Assembly: GCF_004793545.1 (NCBI RefSeq)
Contig: NZ_SRYA01000023.1
Coordinates: 1-64,000, forward strand
Origin: Petralouisia muris
GTDB taxonomy: Bacteria > Bacillota > Clostridia > Lachnospirales > Lachnospiraceae
Direction: 5' to 3'
Length of the DNA: 64,000 nucleotides
Part shown: positions 11,769 to 19,150 of the stretch, piece after piece
Layout of the letters: each line of letters starts with the position of its first letter
Numbering within the stretch: position 1 is the stretch's first letter
Translations under genes and position numbers: made by a program
Notes under the pieces: generated by a model
Database searches by the model: none
Seen by the model: only the letters and a program-made list of their open reading frames with translations
Told to the model about the DNA's origin: nothing

Positions 11769-12433
11769 CTAAGATTATCGACTTAAGCATTAAAGAAAAA
11801 ACCTATAAGAGTAAAAATTCGCAGCTTTCAATATTAAACAATTTCAACCTTGCAGTCGCTGCTGGTGAAAAAACCGCCATTGTAGGAGAATCCGGTGTAG
11901 GAAAAAGCTCGTTGCTTAATATTATCGGATTGATAGATAGGAATTATGTTGGCGCATATACTCTTTTTGGTTCGAAAACAAATAGCTTACATACAAGCGA
12001 GTTGGCACAGTGGCGAAATCAAAAGATTGGTTTTGTTCTTCAAGAGTCAGCACTTATCAATTCTTTGACAATTGAAGATAATATCAAATTGCCTTTACTT
12101 TATGCAGGTTCTGGAAAAAAAGAATTTAAGGCAGAAGATTTCGAAAGTGTAGTTGATGCAATTGGTATTAAACCAATATTAAAAAAGAAGCCGCTTGAAT
12201 GTTCTGGTGGTGAAAAAGCAAGGGCCGTATTTGCCAGAGGAGTAATTATGAAACCTCAAATTATTTTGGCTGATGAGCCAACAGCATCTCTGGATGTGGA
12301 AAACAAAGAAAGAATTGTAACATTGCTTTTCAAAATGAACAAGGAATTTAGCACTACAATTATTACTGTAACTCATGATTTGGAAATAGCTAATCGTCAT
12401 GATAGAGTAATTCATCTTGAAAGGAATAAATAA
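11765..12433 (+). CDS. ABC transporter ATP-binding protein
   Basis: A 222-residue ATPase that would power the adjacent permease. Walker A GESGVGKSS, Q-loop FVLQES, signature CSGGEKARA, Walker B IILADEPTASLD and the H-loop (VTHD) are all in place. Its size and sequence style match LolD/MacB-like and bacteriocin-export ATPases. It starts at 11765 in the ATGA overlap with the permease stop, with a GGGGG box upstream; longer upstream readings only repeat permease coding sequence. Confidence 0.9.
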   Translation: MTKIIDLSIKEKTYKSKNSQLSILNNFNLAVAAGEKTAIVGESGVGKSSLLNIIGLIDRNYVGAYTLFGSKTNSLHTSELAQWRNQKIGFVLQESALINSLTIEDNIKLPLLYAGSGKKEFKAEDFESVVDAIGIKPILKKKPLECSGGEKARAVFARGVIMKPQIILADEPTASLDVENKERIVTLLFKMNKEFSTTIITVTHDLEIANRHDRVIHLERNK

Positions 12434-12434
12434 A

Positions 12435-12527
12435 ATGGGATTTTTTGCAATGGTAGCGTCAATGTTATTAGGAATATTTTTTATTGCACTCGGAATAGTA
12501 TTTGTTCTTATTGCGGTTTATTTTTGA
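12435..12527 (+). CDS. 30-residue single-pass membrane microprotein
   Basis: An ATG placed one base after the ATPase stop codon opens a 30-codon frame ending in TGA. The product is almost wholly hydrophobic (about residues 8-28 form one membrane helix) and carries no charged residue. AAAGGA lies 9 bases upstream, inside the end of the ATPase gene. Its tight coupling to the ABC transporter suggests an auxiliary subunit, or possibly a small exported peptide. No family is recognised. Confidence 0.55.
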   Translation: MGFFAMVASMLLGIFFIALGIVFVLIAVYF

Positions 12528-12568
12528 TATCCCAAATAAAAAAACGGTTTGCAATTTGAGGTAATTAT

Positions 12569-12748
12569 ATGCAGAAAAAAAATATGAAATGGTTATTATG
12601 TCCTCTTCGCGGCAGTAAAACCCGTAACAGGATTAGAGAGGATACCATTTTGAAAAACTACCCTCTTTGCTGTCGGAAGTGCAAGCAGGAAGTTTTGATT
12701 GAAGTCAAGGACTTACAAGTAACTGTCATCAAAGAGCCAGACGCATAA
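12569..12748 (+). CDS. Cysteine-rich KTR family protein
   Basis: A 59-residue zinc-ribbon-like protein of the Cys_rich_KTR family, a frequent passenger of Tn916/Tn1549-type conjugative elements. The KTR core (GSKTRNRIREDT) and the second cysteine group (CCRKCK) are present. The first group reads CPLRG where CPxCG is usual, so one zinc ligand is replaced by Arg. GAGGT precedes the ATG by 7 bases. It is last in the operon, before a hairpin terminator. The cellular role of the family is not known to me. Confidence 0.8.
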   Translation: MQKKNMKWLLCPLRGSKTRNRIREDTILKNYPLCCRKCKQEVLIEVKDLQVTVIKEPDA

Positions 12749-12752
12749 GACG

Positions 12753-12800
12753 CAGAGCCGATGAGCTTGTGAAATAAATCACAGTTTGTTGGCTCTGTTT
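12753..12800 (+). terminator. Terminator after the KTR gene
   Basis: CAGAGCC (12753-12759) pairs with GGCTCTG (12791-12797), with an inner TGTGA/TCACA stem, followed by TTTTAG. Confidence 0.6.
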
Positions 12801-12846
12801 TAGTTCATAACATTGGACAAGCGACTTCGGCGAATACCTTGAGGGA

Positions 12847-13083
12847 ATGACAGACAGGGAACGGAATACCGAGGTAAAGACCGTTGCCGATTTACTGGAT
12901 GAAATTGAGGACGAAACCCTGTATCGGGCATTGCTTACGGTGGACAGGCGTCCCCTGCAAATTATCCTGTTGAAAATGCAGGGCTATTCCACAAAGGAAA
13001 TTGCCCCGCTTGTTGGATTGACAACAGGGGCTGTCTTTGCAAGGCTAGACCATCTGCATAAAAAGCTGCGGAAGATTTTATAA
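12847..13083 (+). CDS. Sigma-70 region-4-like protein of an integrative element, probably N-truncated
   Basis: A 78-residue protein whose C-terminal half is a sigma region 4/LuxR-like helix-turn-helix (GYSTKEIAPLVGLTTGAVFARL). It matches the C-terminal part of the small sigma factors in Tn916/Tn1549-type elements. Related sequence continues upstream of the ATG in frame for about 9 codons before a stop, and the only nearby ribosome box (GAGGG) is too close to the ATG, so the gene is probably a 5'-truncated remnant. Confidence 0.55.
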   Translation: MTDRERNTEVKTVADLLDEIEDETLYRALLTVDRRPLQIILLKMQGYSTKEIAPLVGLTTGAVFARLDHLHKKLRKIL

Positions 13084-13474
13084 CTATCTAAGATAGACGG
13101 TTTTTCAGCGGGCTATTGGATGGGGATAAAACTCTCCCATCCAATTTAAAATTAAATGAATAAAAATCCCGTCCACAGGGAATACTAAAATATTTGCCCA
13201 AAATCTTGACATGGGTGCAGCCGCTGCGGTATTCTGGAATACCCATAAGGGAATTGGAAGATTGAAAATGAAATAGCACATAAATGGAAGAATGGAATGT
13301 CAGCCAATGGATAAGGCTGACCGCCGCCGAATGTATGCTGCCCTTTTCGGCTGGCGTATGGCAGCATGGTTTTAAATCCCAAAGCCGTTACATAGCATTG
13401 CGAATCCGAGCAGGAGAAAACGCTCCCGTTATTCGTGGTGCAGTGTAGCGGCTTTTTCATTTATCCAAGAATTT
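13084..13474. other. Non-coding stretch with two hairpins upstream of the integrase fragment
   Basis: No gene is seen. A stem at 13115-13125/13135-13145 and a second with arms 13381-13392 and 13444-13455, followed by a T-run, look like terminators or an attenuator ahead of the broken integrase. The region probably belonged to the integrative element. Confidence 0.4.
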
Positions 13475-13619
13475 TTGGGAGCAGAAAGCAAATCCGAAAC
13501 GGAAGCCCTGCCCAGAAAAGCAATCGCTGACTATGAAGAACAGAAATTCGTTGTGAAGTCTGAAAACATCACGGTTGGCGAAATGCTGGATATGTGGATT
13601 GAAGAAGATTTGAAGCCCA
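13475..13619 (+). pseudogene. Tyrosine integrase, N-terminal fragment
   Basis: About 48 residues match the arm-binding/SAM-like N-terminal region of conjugative-element tyrosine recombinases (AIADYEEQKFVVKSENITVG, then DMWIEEDLKP). Homology stops abruptly near 13619, where sequence of an unrelated gene on the other strand begins. The catalytic domain is missing, so the element can no longer excise itself. Confidence 0.65.
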
Positions 13620-13850
13620 GCAATTTTTTTCCCATCTTTTCCCCCTGTTTATTTGCTGCCTATATCTCTGCAATCTTTCCCTATCTGCTTTCCGCCTTTG
13701 CCGGAAGATAGGAAAAGCTCCTGCTGCCATGTTCATCATTAGAAGGTTATTTTTACTGTAACAATCCATTACTTTGTAATCCGTCCCGTTAAAGTTGCGC
13801 AGGACTTCCCCCATCTGAAAATCATGCTCCCTCTGCTCATAATGGAACAT
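13620..13850 (-). pseudogene. Fragment of a YodL-like integrative-element protein
   Basis: Minus-strand residues HYEQREHDFQMGEVLRNFNG and YSKNNLLMMNM resemble the YodL/LPD-type domain found in large proteins of Tn1549-like elements. It lacks a proper start and is fused to the integrase fragment at its 3' end, which points to a deletion joint. Family naming is from memory of such elements. Confidence 0.4.
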
Positions 13851-13965
13851 GCACCCTTTAACCCACCGCCCACATCAACGCTGCTCCTTTCCCGCAAAAA
13901 AGCACCCAAACCCAATATAAGGCTTAGATGCTTTCATCGGTCATTCTGTTATTATTATAATTTTC

Positions 13966-14328
13966 CTATGCCTGCGAATGTATTGCATCATTTCTGGATA
14001 ACAGATATAAGCAATACTGGTTCATGCTGATCCCTTCCTGTTTGGAATGTTCGGAAAGCTGACGGTGCAGGCTTTTGGGAATCCGCAGCTTAAACTGCCC
14101 GGAATAATCATTCAGACCATCCGGCCCGGGAATTTCCTGCCCTTCCTCCAGCGCAGCCATAAGCCACTCTTTTTTTGCATCTTCCGCATTGCTTACTGCC
14201 GATTCCAGAGTTTCTCCACAGGTCATGCACCCCGGCAGTTCCGGAAACATCACGGCATAGCCTCCTTCTTCCTTATCCGGCACAATCTCCATACGGTAAG
14301 GCAGCTCCATATATTCATTCAGCGTCAT
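13966..14328 (-). CDS. hicB: HicB family antitoxin
   Basis: A 120-residue protein: a HicB-like partial RNase-H fold at about residues 10-65 (EEGGYAVMFPELPGCMTCGE) and a ribbon-helix-helix at about 80-115 (FKLRIPKSLHRQLSEHSKQE). It would neutralise a HicA mRNA interferase and repress its own promoter. GAGGTGG lies 7 bases before the ATG at 14328. No HicA gene is seen on either side, so it is an orphan antitoxin in degraded integrative-element DNA. Confidence 0.85.
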   Translation of the reverse strand: MTLNEYMELPYRMEIVPDKEEGGYAVMFPELPGCMTCGETLESAVSNAEDAKKEWLMAALEEGQEIPGPDGLNDYSGQFKLRIPKSLHRQLSEHSKQEGISMNQYCLYLLSRNDAIHSQA

Positions 14329-14461
14329 CGGTATCCACCTCACTCTCTATTACCTCCCCCAGCGACTTCCCCGCCGGAATCTGCGTCGCACTGCTTAAAC
14401 TGTCATAATAATTCATCTCATCAAAGACTTCTTTCAGATGTTTCTTCCCCTCGTCGTCCAT
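14315..14461 (-). CDS. Short unknown ORF overlapping hicB
   Basis: A 48-codon frame (MDDEGKKHLKEVFDEMNYYD at its start) whose stop lies inside the first codons of hicB. It could be the small partner of hicB or the 3' end of a larger lost gene, because coding-like sequence continues a few codons upstream. It is not a HicA match. Confidence 0.35.
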   Translation of the reverse strand: MDDEGKKHLKEVFDEMNYYDSLSSATQIPAGKSLGEVIESEVDTDDAE

Positions 14462-14487
14462 GACATAGGCAGCCGCCTTTGCCGTTG

Positions 14488-14599
14488 ATCCATCACATTC
14501 TTTACAAGGATAATGACACCCACCGCACCGATCACGGCAATCACTAACGTCTTTAAGTTGTCAAGCGGCTTTGTGACGGCACTGGTATCTCCATCCCTC
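14488..14599 (-). pseudogene. Maff2-like membrane protein fragment
   Basis: About 36 residues with PLDNLKTLVIAVIGAVGVII, a hydrophobic helix typical of Maff2-type proteins in Tn1549-like conjugative elements. Its downstream half is missing; the frame runs into unrelated sequence after VKNVMD. Confidence 0.45.
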
Positions 14600-14631
14600 T
14601 TTCCTGAATTACAAAATCCCCATGTCTCAGT

Positions 14632-14844
14632 TTATTCATATATCTTTCCCATATACAATATTTTCGCAAATGTTTTGTAATCCACCTTTTCCCAATCTAC
14701 CGTATCATCAAAAACAGAACAGCCATCCACCCAACTTGCCATCTGTTTAATAATGTTGTGAACCCCCTCTATGTTTAGAGCTTTTTCAGGTAATCCTAAG
14801 ATATCCGGCTCATCATCAACAAGCATAATTTTATTATTATTCAC
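14632..14844 (-). pseudogene. Response-regulator start joined to an unrelated 3' end
   Basis: The first 25 residues (MNNNKIMLVDDEPDILGL) are the start of a receiver domain, with a GTG start and AAGGAAGG upstream. The remaining 45 residues do not continue the receiver fold and include no phospho-acceptor Asp region. It is a 70-residue chimera made by deletion. Confidence 0.6.
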
Positions 14845-15281
14845 TTAACAGCACCCTTCCTTTGTTTTGTAGTTCCACCTGCTCGGAAATTTAATAACTC
14901 CAGGAACTGTCACAGATTTAACCTCATCTGCTGTCGCAAATCCTTCCATGTTTTCTCCGGCAGATCCCTTATGTCCCAGTAAGGCGGGTGCCAGAAAATA
15001 TAGAGTTCTATGTGTTGTATTTTCATGTCTTTCAGCTCCGACAGCCTGTCGTTGCCATACTCATCATCAAAATGCCCTGATTCCCTGTGTTCTTTCGCGT
15101 CTCTGACTCTGGATATTCTATTATTTTTATACCAGACATTCTCCTTAACTCATCTGCATAATTAATTTGTACAACAAAAAAGTGCCTAAAGATACTATTC
15201 TTCAAACACTGTAAAACTGAAAACTCTAAATCACCTTATTGTCCAAATCCCTCGCTGCTTCTGGGGAATATTTCAGAATCT
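14845..15281 (-). pseudogene. Degraded coding sequence of unknown origin
   Basis: Minus-strand frames between about 15160 and 14910 read as a protein broken by a frameshift (upstream piece with YADELRRMSGIKIIEYPESE, downstream piece with LYIFWHPPYWDIRDLPEKTW ending at 14910). I do not recognise it. No intact gene lies in this stretch. Confidence 0.35.
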
Positions 15282-15488
15282 TCATATGCCAAGTCTCGCT
15301 TCCACATTATCGGCAGACAGCCATCCCTCCTGTCTCGCAGAAGCTTCTCCTTTTGCAATTTCAGAAAAAAGCGTTTTAATCGCATGTAATTTTTCCAGCT
15401 CTTTCCTGCTGACTATAGCAAAATCACCGCCATTCCCACTCGTCAAATAAACCTGATTTCCTATGGAAACTTCCCGCTGCTCGAACAT
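15282..15488 (-). CDS. Phd/RelB-like antitoxin, possibly N-truncated
   Basis: A 68-residue protein with the style of Phd/YefM antitoxins: a short N-terminal strand region (REVSIGNQVYLTSGNGG) and an acidic C-terminal tail (GEASARQEGWLSADNVEARL) that would wrap a RelE-type toxin. The ATG at 15488 has only a weak upstream ribosome site, and the sequence before it runs into a perfect inverted repeat, so its true 5' end may have been replaced. No toxin gene follows. Confidence 0.5.
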   Translation of the reverse strand: MFEQREVSIGNQVYLTSGNGGDFAIVSRKELEKLHAIKTLFSEIAKGEASARQEGWLSADNVEARLGI

Positions 15489-15510
15489 TAGTTTCCGAGC
15501 TTGATATGGC

Positions 15511-15555
15511 GGCGCAGGCGGAAACATCATAGAAAACGCTGTTTCCGCCTGCGCC
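15511..15555. repeat. Perfect 16-bp inverted repeat
   Basis: GGCGCAGGCGGAAACA (15511-15526) is repeated inverted at 15540-15555 around a 13-base loop. It is more GC-rich than its surroundings and lies exactly at the 5' edge of the antitoxin remnant, so it may mark an insertion or element end. Confidence 0.65.
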
Positions 15556-15622
15556 GCGCAACAGCGACAGAGAATTTTATGCGGACGCTGTGATAAAGAT
15601 GTAAGAATGTGCTATTTCCTTA

Positions 15623-16191
15623 TTACTGTTTCTTCAGATAACGCAGCCACAGGCTTCCTCCCTCCGTCTGCTTCACTTCTTTTAACGTAAACGCCACAGG
15701 CCCCTTGGGCGGAAGGAAATCAGCCCGTTCAAAATCTGCAGCAGCTGCCCGCAGTCAATCTGCCCTGTTCCCGCAAAAAGATATGAAACCTGACGCTCCC
15801 TGAGGTATGCAAGGTAATCCTCCGAAACTTTTTCTGTCAAAACCTCAATCACATGGGCTCTGGGACGGCCCTTTTTTTCAATATAACCGGAATCCCACCC
15901 CAGAATCCCTTCCGGATCAATGGAAACAATATACTGATCCACATCAGACGATGCAATAGAATCCTCTTTCAGGATATAGGAGGAAGCTTTCGGCAATTCC
16001 CCGGCCAATCCGTCCGAGTAACTGCCTTTCATTGTCGTTGTTCCATAAAGCGTTGCCTGGCAGCCGTAAAATTTCCGAATATTCCCATATTCTGCAGACG
16101 CCGGAGCGCACTCCGGCGCTGAGAAAAAGGAACCGTCTATTTTACCGTCCAAGGATGTAAGCATATGACAGATTACATATGGCCGTTCCAT
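15623..16191 (-). pseudogene. RibD C-terminal-domain (DHFR-like) reductase with internal deletion
   Basis: The N-terminal 150 residues (PYVICHMLTSLDGKIDGSFF, YGTTTM) are a RibD_C/dihydrofolate-reductase-like protein, normally about 230-240 residues long. After DCGQLLQIL about 60 codons are missing. The true C-terminus (ADFLPPKGPVAFTLKEVKQ to LRYLKKQ) appears in another frame and ends at 15623, so a frameshifting deletion has inactivated the gene. It belongs to the same-strand series of redox genes that follows. Confidence 0.75.
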
Positions 16192-16201
16192 GACACTCCT
16201 C

Positions 16202-16834
16202 CTAATATTTTAACTTATTCACCCATTTGTTTACCGTTTTCTGAGATGGCACACCATAGAATCCGCGCCCTTTCAGCCAATTTGTTTTGGATGAAATTTT
16301 TGCTTTTGTCTTCAGGTTCTTTCCGCTGTCCCCATGGCCGCTGCTGATGGATGTGGAGAAAGGAACTACCGTTTTCCCTTTCAGGCTTACGTTTTCCACA
16401 AGGGTATAGACAATATGGGGCGCTTCTCCCCACCAGATCGGGTACCCGATATAAACAACGTCCGCTTTCTTCACTGCCTTCTTAATCGCTTTTAAATTAG
16501 CAATTTCCGGACGCACCGTGCTCTGGGCAGGAGAAGCTGCCGATTCATGTTCTTTGACTACGCGGCTGTCATCATTCCCATAATCCAAATCTTCCTCTGT
16601 ATAAGGTTCTTTTGCTTTGATTTCAAGTACCTTGCCCTTTGTTTTCTTACCAATTCTTCTGGCTGTTGCCTTTGTAGTTCCTGTGCCTGAGAAATAAAGC
16701 ACTACAATGTCCTTCTTATTCTTTGCTTTTGTTTTCGCCTCAGCGGTTCCTACATCTGTCAATGATATTATCATTACAAGCGCAAGGATAAAAGATACTG
16801 CCCGCAAAACATTTTTACTTCCTTTTTTCATCAT
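16202..16834 (-). CDS. Exported flavodoxin-like protein
   Basis: A 210-residue protein with a signal peptide (about 1-34, cleavage near GTAEAKTKA) followed by a flavodoxin fold. The FMN phosphate loop is SGTGTTKATA, and the WWGEAPHIVYTLVE and PFSTSISSGHGDSG loops are typical of the exported flavodoxin_4 group. It would carry electrons outside the membrane, perhaps for extracellular reduction. The ATG at 16834 has AAAGGA 9 bases upstream. It lies at the downstream end of a cluster of flavodoxin, ADH and esterase genes. Confidence 0.85.
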   Translation of the reverse strand: MMKKGSKNVLRAVSFILALVMIISLTDVGTAEAKTKAKNKKDIVVLYFSGTGTTKATARRIGKKTKGKVLEIKAKEPYTEEDLDYGNDDSRVVKEHESAASPAQSTVRPEIANLKAIKKAVKKADVVYIGYPIWWGEAPHIVYTLVENVSLKGKTVVPFSTSISSGHGDSGKNLKTKAKISSKTNWLKGRGFYGVPSQKTVNKWVNKLKY

Positions 16835-16902
16835 TTTTACCATTCCTTTCTCTTACTTATTTTCTGCCAATCCTCTTCCAAAACTTTTCTCTCCATACCT
16901 GA

Positions 16903-17600
16903 CTACTTGGATGTTACAGCTTCTTCTACATATCTGCTGATAGAAACGCTGTCTCTGGTAAATATACCGTTATCCGCAATTGCCCCTTTTGCACATTCCC
17001 TTACAAACGCCACTGACTGTTCATACTGCGAGACGTTCATAGAAGCTGACTGGGAAATTGGATAGATATGCTTTCCACTGAAATCATAACTTTCCAGAAA
17101 TGTTCCCACTGTCATAGGTGCGGTATGCCACCAGATAGGATAGCACAATATGATTTTATCATACTGTTCTACCGAATCCAACTTTCTTTGATGGAAGGCC
17201 AGGCATTGGCTTCCGCTTCATCTTTCGCATCCCCATATGCAGTTTCATTATAATCCGTGCTATAGGGCGTTTCCCGTTCGATCCGGAATGCATCTGCTCC
17301 CGTCTGCTCTATCACATTCTGTGCAATCCTTGCACTTGTCTCGCTCCAGGAAAAATATGCTACTAATGCCTTTCCGCCTGCCGGACCACTTTACGCCCCT
17401 TTTGGGCCGCTTGATTTAAAGCCGCTTTCAGCTTTACTTTCTTTCCTTTTCAAGGTATATACCCTTTTATCCAAGTGTATGGAATACTTTTTCTCCTGAA
17501 CCGCCGCCTGAGCCGGCATACACTGTCCCAGGATAAACGATGCCGCAAGTACCTAAATCAGCAGCTTTCTGTGTATTTTCCTTATCTCTAACACTTTCAA
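16903..17600 (-). pseudogene. Exported flavodoxin, multiply disrupted
   Basis: Reading from 17600, a TTG after GGGAG opens a signal-peptide-like start that meets a TAG. It then resumes as a secretory leader (VLAASFILGQCMPAQA), shifts frame, continues as a flavodoxin N-terminus (KALVAYFSWSETSARIAQNV), shifts frame again near 17185 and ends as the flavodoxin C-terminal half (YDKIILCYPIWWHTAP) at 16903. At least one stop and two frameshifts are present, so it is a recent but clear pseudogene of the neighbouring exported flavodoxins. Confidence 0.8.
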
Positions 17601-18046
17601 ATCTTTCTCCCTAATTCACCTGCTTCTCTTTGATTCGTTGCCATCCCAGCATATTCCATCCCATAAAGCTTTGCAAAACGGCTCATGGTATATTCTCCAG
17701 CTTCTATCATCCATTTCTCAGGCGCAGCCCCCTGGAACAGAAAATAGAGCGTCCTTCCCGAAAATTCCCCATTTTTCACCAAACCATAAAAACGATCCAG
17801 CAGGTTACGTACAGAACCGCAGATATTATGCCAGTACAGAGGCGAACCCATTACAATCACTTCAGCCTCCTTCATCCTGTCAATCACTTCCTCAAGCTGA
17901 TCGCCTTCCAATTTCTGCCCATAACTGCCAATCCGGTAATCGGTCAAATTCAAACTCTCATACTCTTTCCCTGTCAAAAGAGCTTCTGCCAGTGCAGCGG
18001 TATTTCCATGCTTGTTTGGGCTCCCATTAATAAATAAAATCCTCAT
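17597..18046 (-). CDS. NADPH-dependent FMN reductase / flavodoxin family protein
   Basis: A 149-residue cytoplasmic flavoprotein with the FMN-binding loop INGSPNKHGNT at residues 6-16 and the SPLYWHNICGSVRNLLDRFY segment of the NADPH-dependent FMN reductase group. It lacks any signal peptide, unlike its flavodoxin neighbours, so it may supply reduced flavin on the inside. A GGAGGG box precedes the ATG. It is somewhat short for the family (usually about 180), and its end overlaps the start of the flavodoxin pseudogene by 4 bases. Confidence 0.85.
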   Translation of the reverse strand: MRILFINGSPNKHGNTAALAEALLTGKEYESLNLTDYRIGSYGQKLEGDQLEEVIDRMKEAEVIVMGSPLYWHNICGSVRNLLDRFYGLVKNGEFSGRTLYFLFQGAAPEKWMIEAGEYTMSRFAKLYGMEYAGMATNQREAGELGRKI

Positions 18047-18073
18047 CTCTGATTTCCCTCCATGATTTTTACT

Positions 18074-19150
18074 TTAATTGTTCCAAATCCAGATTAATCC
18101 GTTATAAATATACTGCATAGCGGCATCCCCATCATGGGAATTCCCTTCCTGCACCCGATATGCCAAATTTCCATCCTTTTCATGGTCAACATCCTTAAAA
18201 ATTCCCTGGGGTCCTTCCAGCATCCCCTGGATCTGGCTGGAAAATGACCCATAGGCAAAATCCTCGGTTCCCGACATTGCGTAGATAAAGAAATCTTCAG
18301 CCCCATACCCGGCGTCAGTCACCAGATTCTCCATATACGCCCCATCAGAGGTCAGGTTGCCGCTGGAAGGCAGAAAATAGCGAAAATAATCCATACAATA
18401 CTGAAAGGTATGCCATGTGGTGACAGAGCCCATAGAAAATCCGGCAAATGCACGGTAGTCACGGCTTTCTTTCAATTCCTTCAGAGAAGTTCCTTCTGCA
18501 TACGTGCGGTATTTGCCTTCTACCGCAGGCATCAGGTCATTGACAAGTTCATTATGGTAATTGTCGGTCAGCCGAAGGGCAAGGCCGTAATCACCACTGT
18601 CCTCTGGGCTTTCGTTGTTGTATGTGGGACAAACCACAATCATAGGCTTCATTTTCCCCTCCTGTATGCCATGATCAATGACATTTTTCAACACATTCGG
18701 ATGCTCCGGCGTACCAAGATAAGTGGTCTCATTGCTCCATCCCCCATGCATCAGGTAAAACACATGATACTGCTTCTCTTCGGTATATCCATAAGGCAGA
18801 TAGACATAAGCCGTCTTCTCCAGTTGTGTTGTCCGGCTTTCATAACTCATGGATTCATAAGTCTGATAACTAAGCCTTTCTATGGTTCCCTGCTCTTGTG
18901 CCGGAGTGAAATATTCTTCCGGAATCCGGGCAAGCTCCGAAGGAATCCGGGCCGCATCTGTTTTTCCCTCCATATCTGAAACGCCTCCTGGATCGGATAA
19001 TTCATTTTCCTCGTTGTTTGTCTCTTCCTGTCCTGGCCGTTCCTCCAAAGCCGTCTGCGTTTCATGGTCCGTTTCTCCTTTAGGGCCAGCACAGGCTGCA
19101 CAAAACGCCAATAATACGATTGCCAGGCTTAATACGACATTCTTTTTCAT
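18074..19150 (-). CDS. Lipoprotein esterase (feruloyl/acetyl-esterase-like alpha/beta hydrolase)
   Basis: A 358-residue secreted esterase. The signal peptide ends in a lipobox region (LLAFCAAC), then comes an acidic linker of about 60 residues, then an esterase-D/feruloyl-esterase-type alpha/beta hydrolase (about 95-355). The nucleophile elbow is GFSMG, the acid is likely in GTEDFAY and the His in NSHDGD. Such enzymes remove acyl or feruloyl groups from plant polysaccharides. Its ATG at 19150 overlaps the stop of the upstream ADH gene, with GAGGA upstream, so the two are co-translated. Confidence 0.85.
   Translation of the reverse strand: MKKNVVLSLAIVLLAFCAACAGPKGETDHETQTALEERPGQEETNNEENELSDPGGVSDMEGKTDAARIPSELARIPEEYFTPAQEQGTIERLSYQTYESMSYESRTTQLEKTAYVYLPYGYTEEKQYHVFYLMHGGWSNETTYLGTPEHPNVLKNVIDHGIQEGKMKPMIVVCPTYNNESPEDSGDYGLALRLTDNYHNELVNDLMPAVEGKYRTYAEGTSLKELKESRDYRAFAGFSMGSVTTWHTFQYCMDYFRYFLPSSGNLTSDGAYMENLVTDAGYGAEDFFIYAMSGTEDFAYGSFSSQIQGMLEGPQGIFKDVDHEKDGNLAYRVQEGNSHDGDAAMQYIYNGLIWIWNN

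Noticed and set aside
14470-14560. Cysteine-rich small protein on the minus strand
   Set aside because: A frame with several CxxC-like pairs exists, but the overlapping frame matches a Maff2-type membrane helix and the cysteine frame has no start codon.
18410-18979. 189-codon plus-strand frame
   Set aside because: Antisense to the esterase lipoprotein, whose catalytic motifs are clear.
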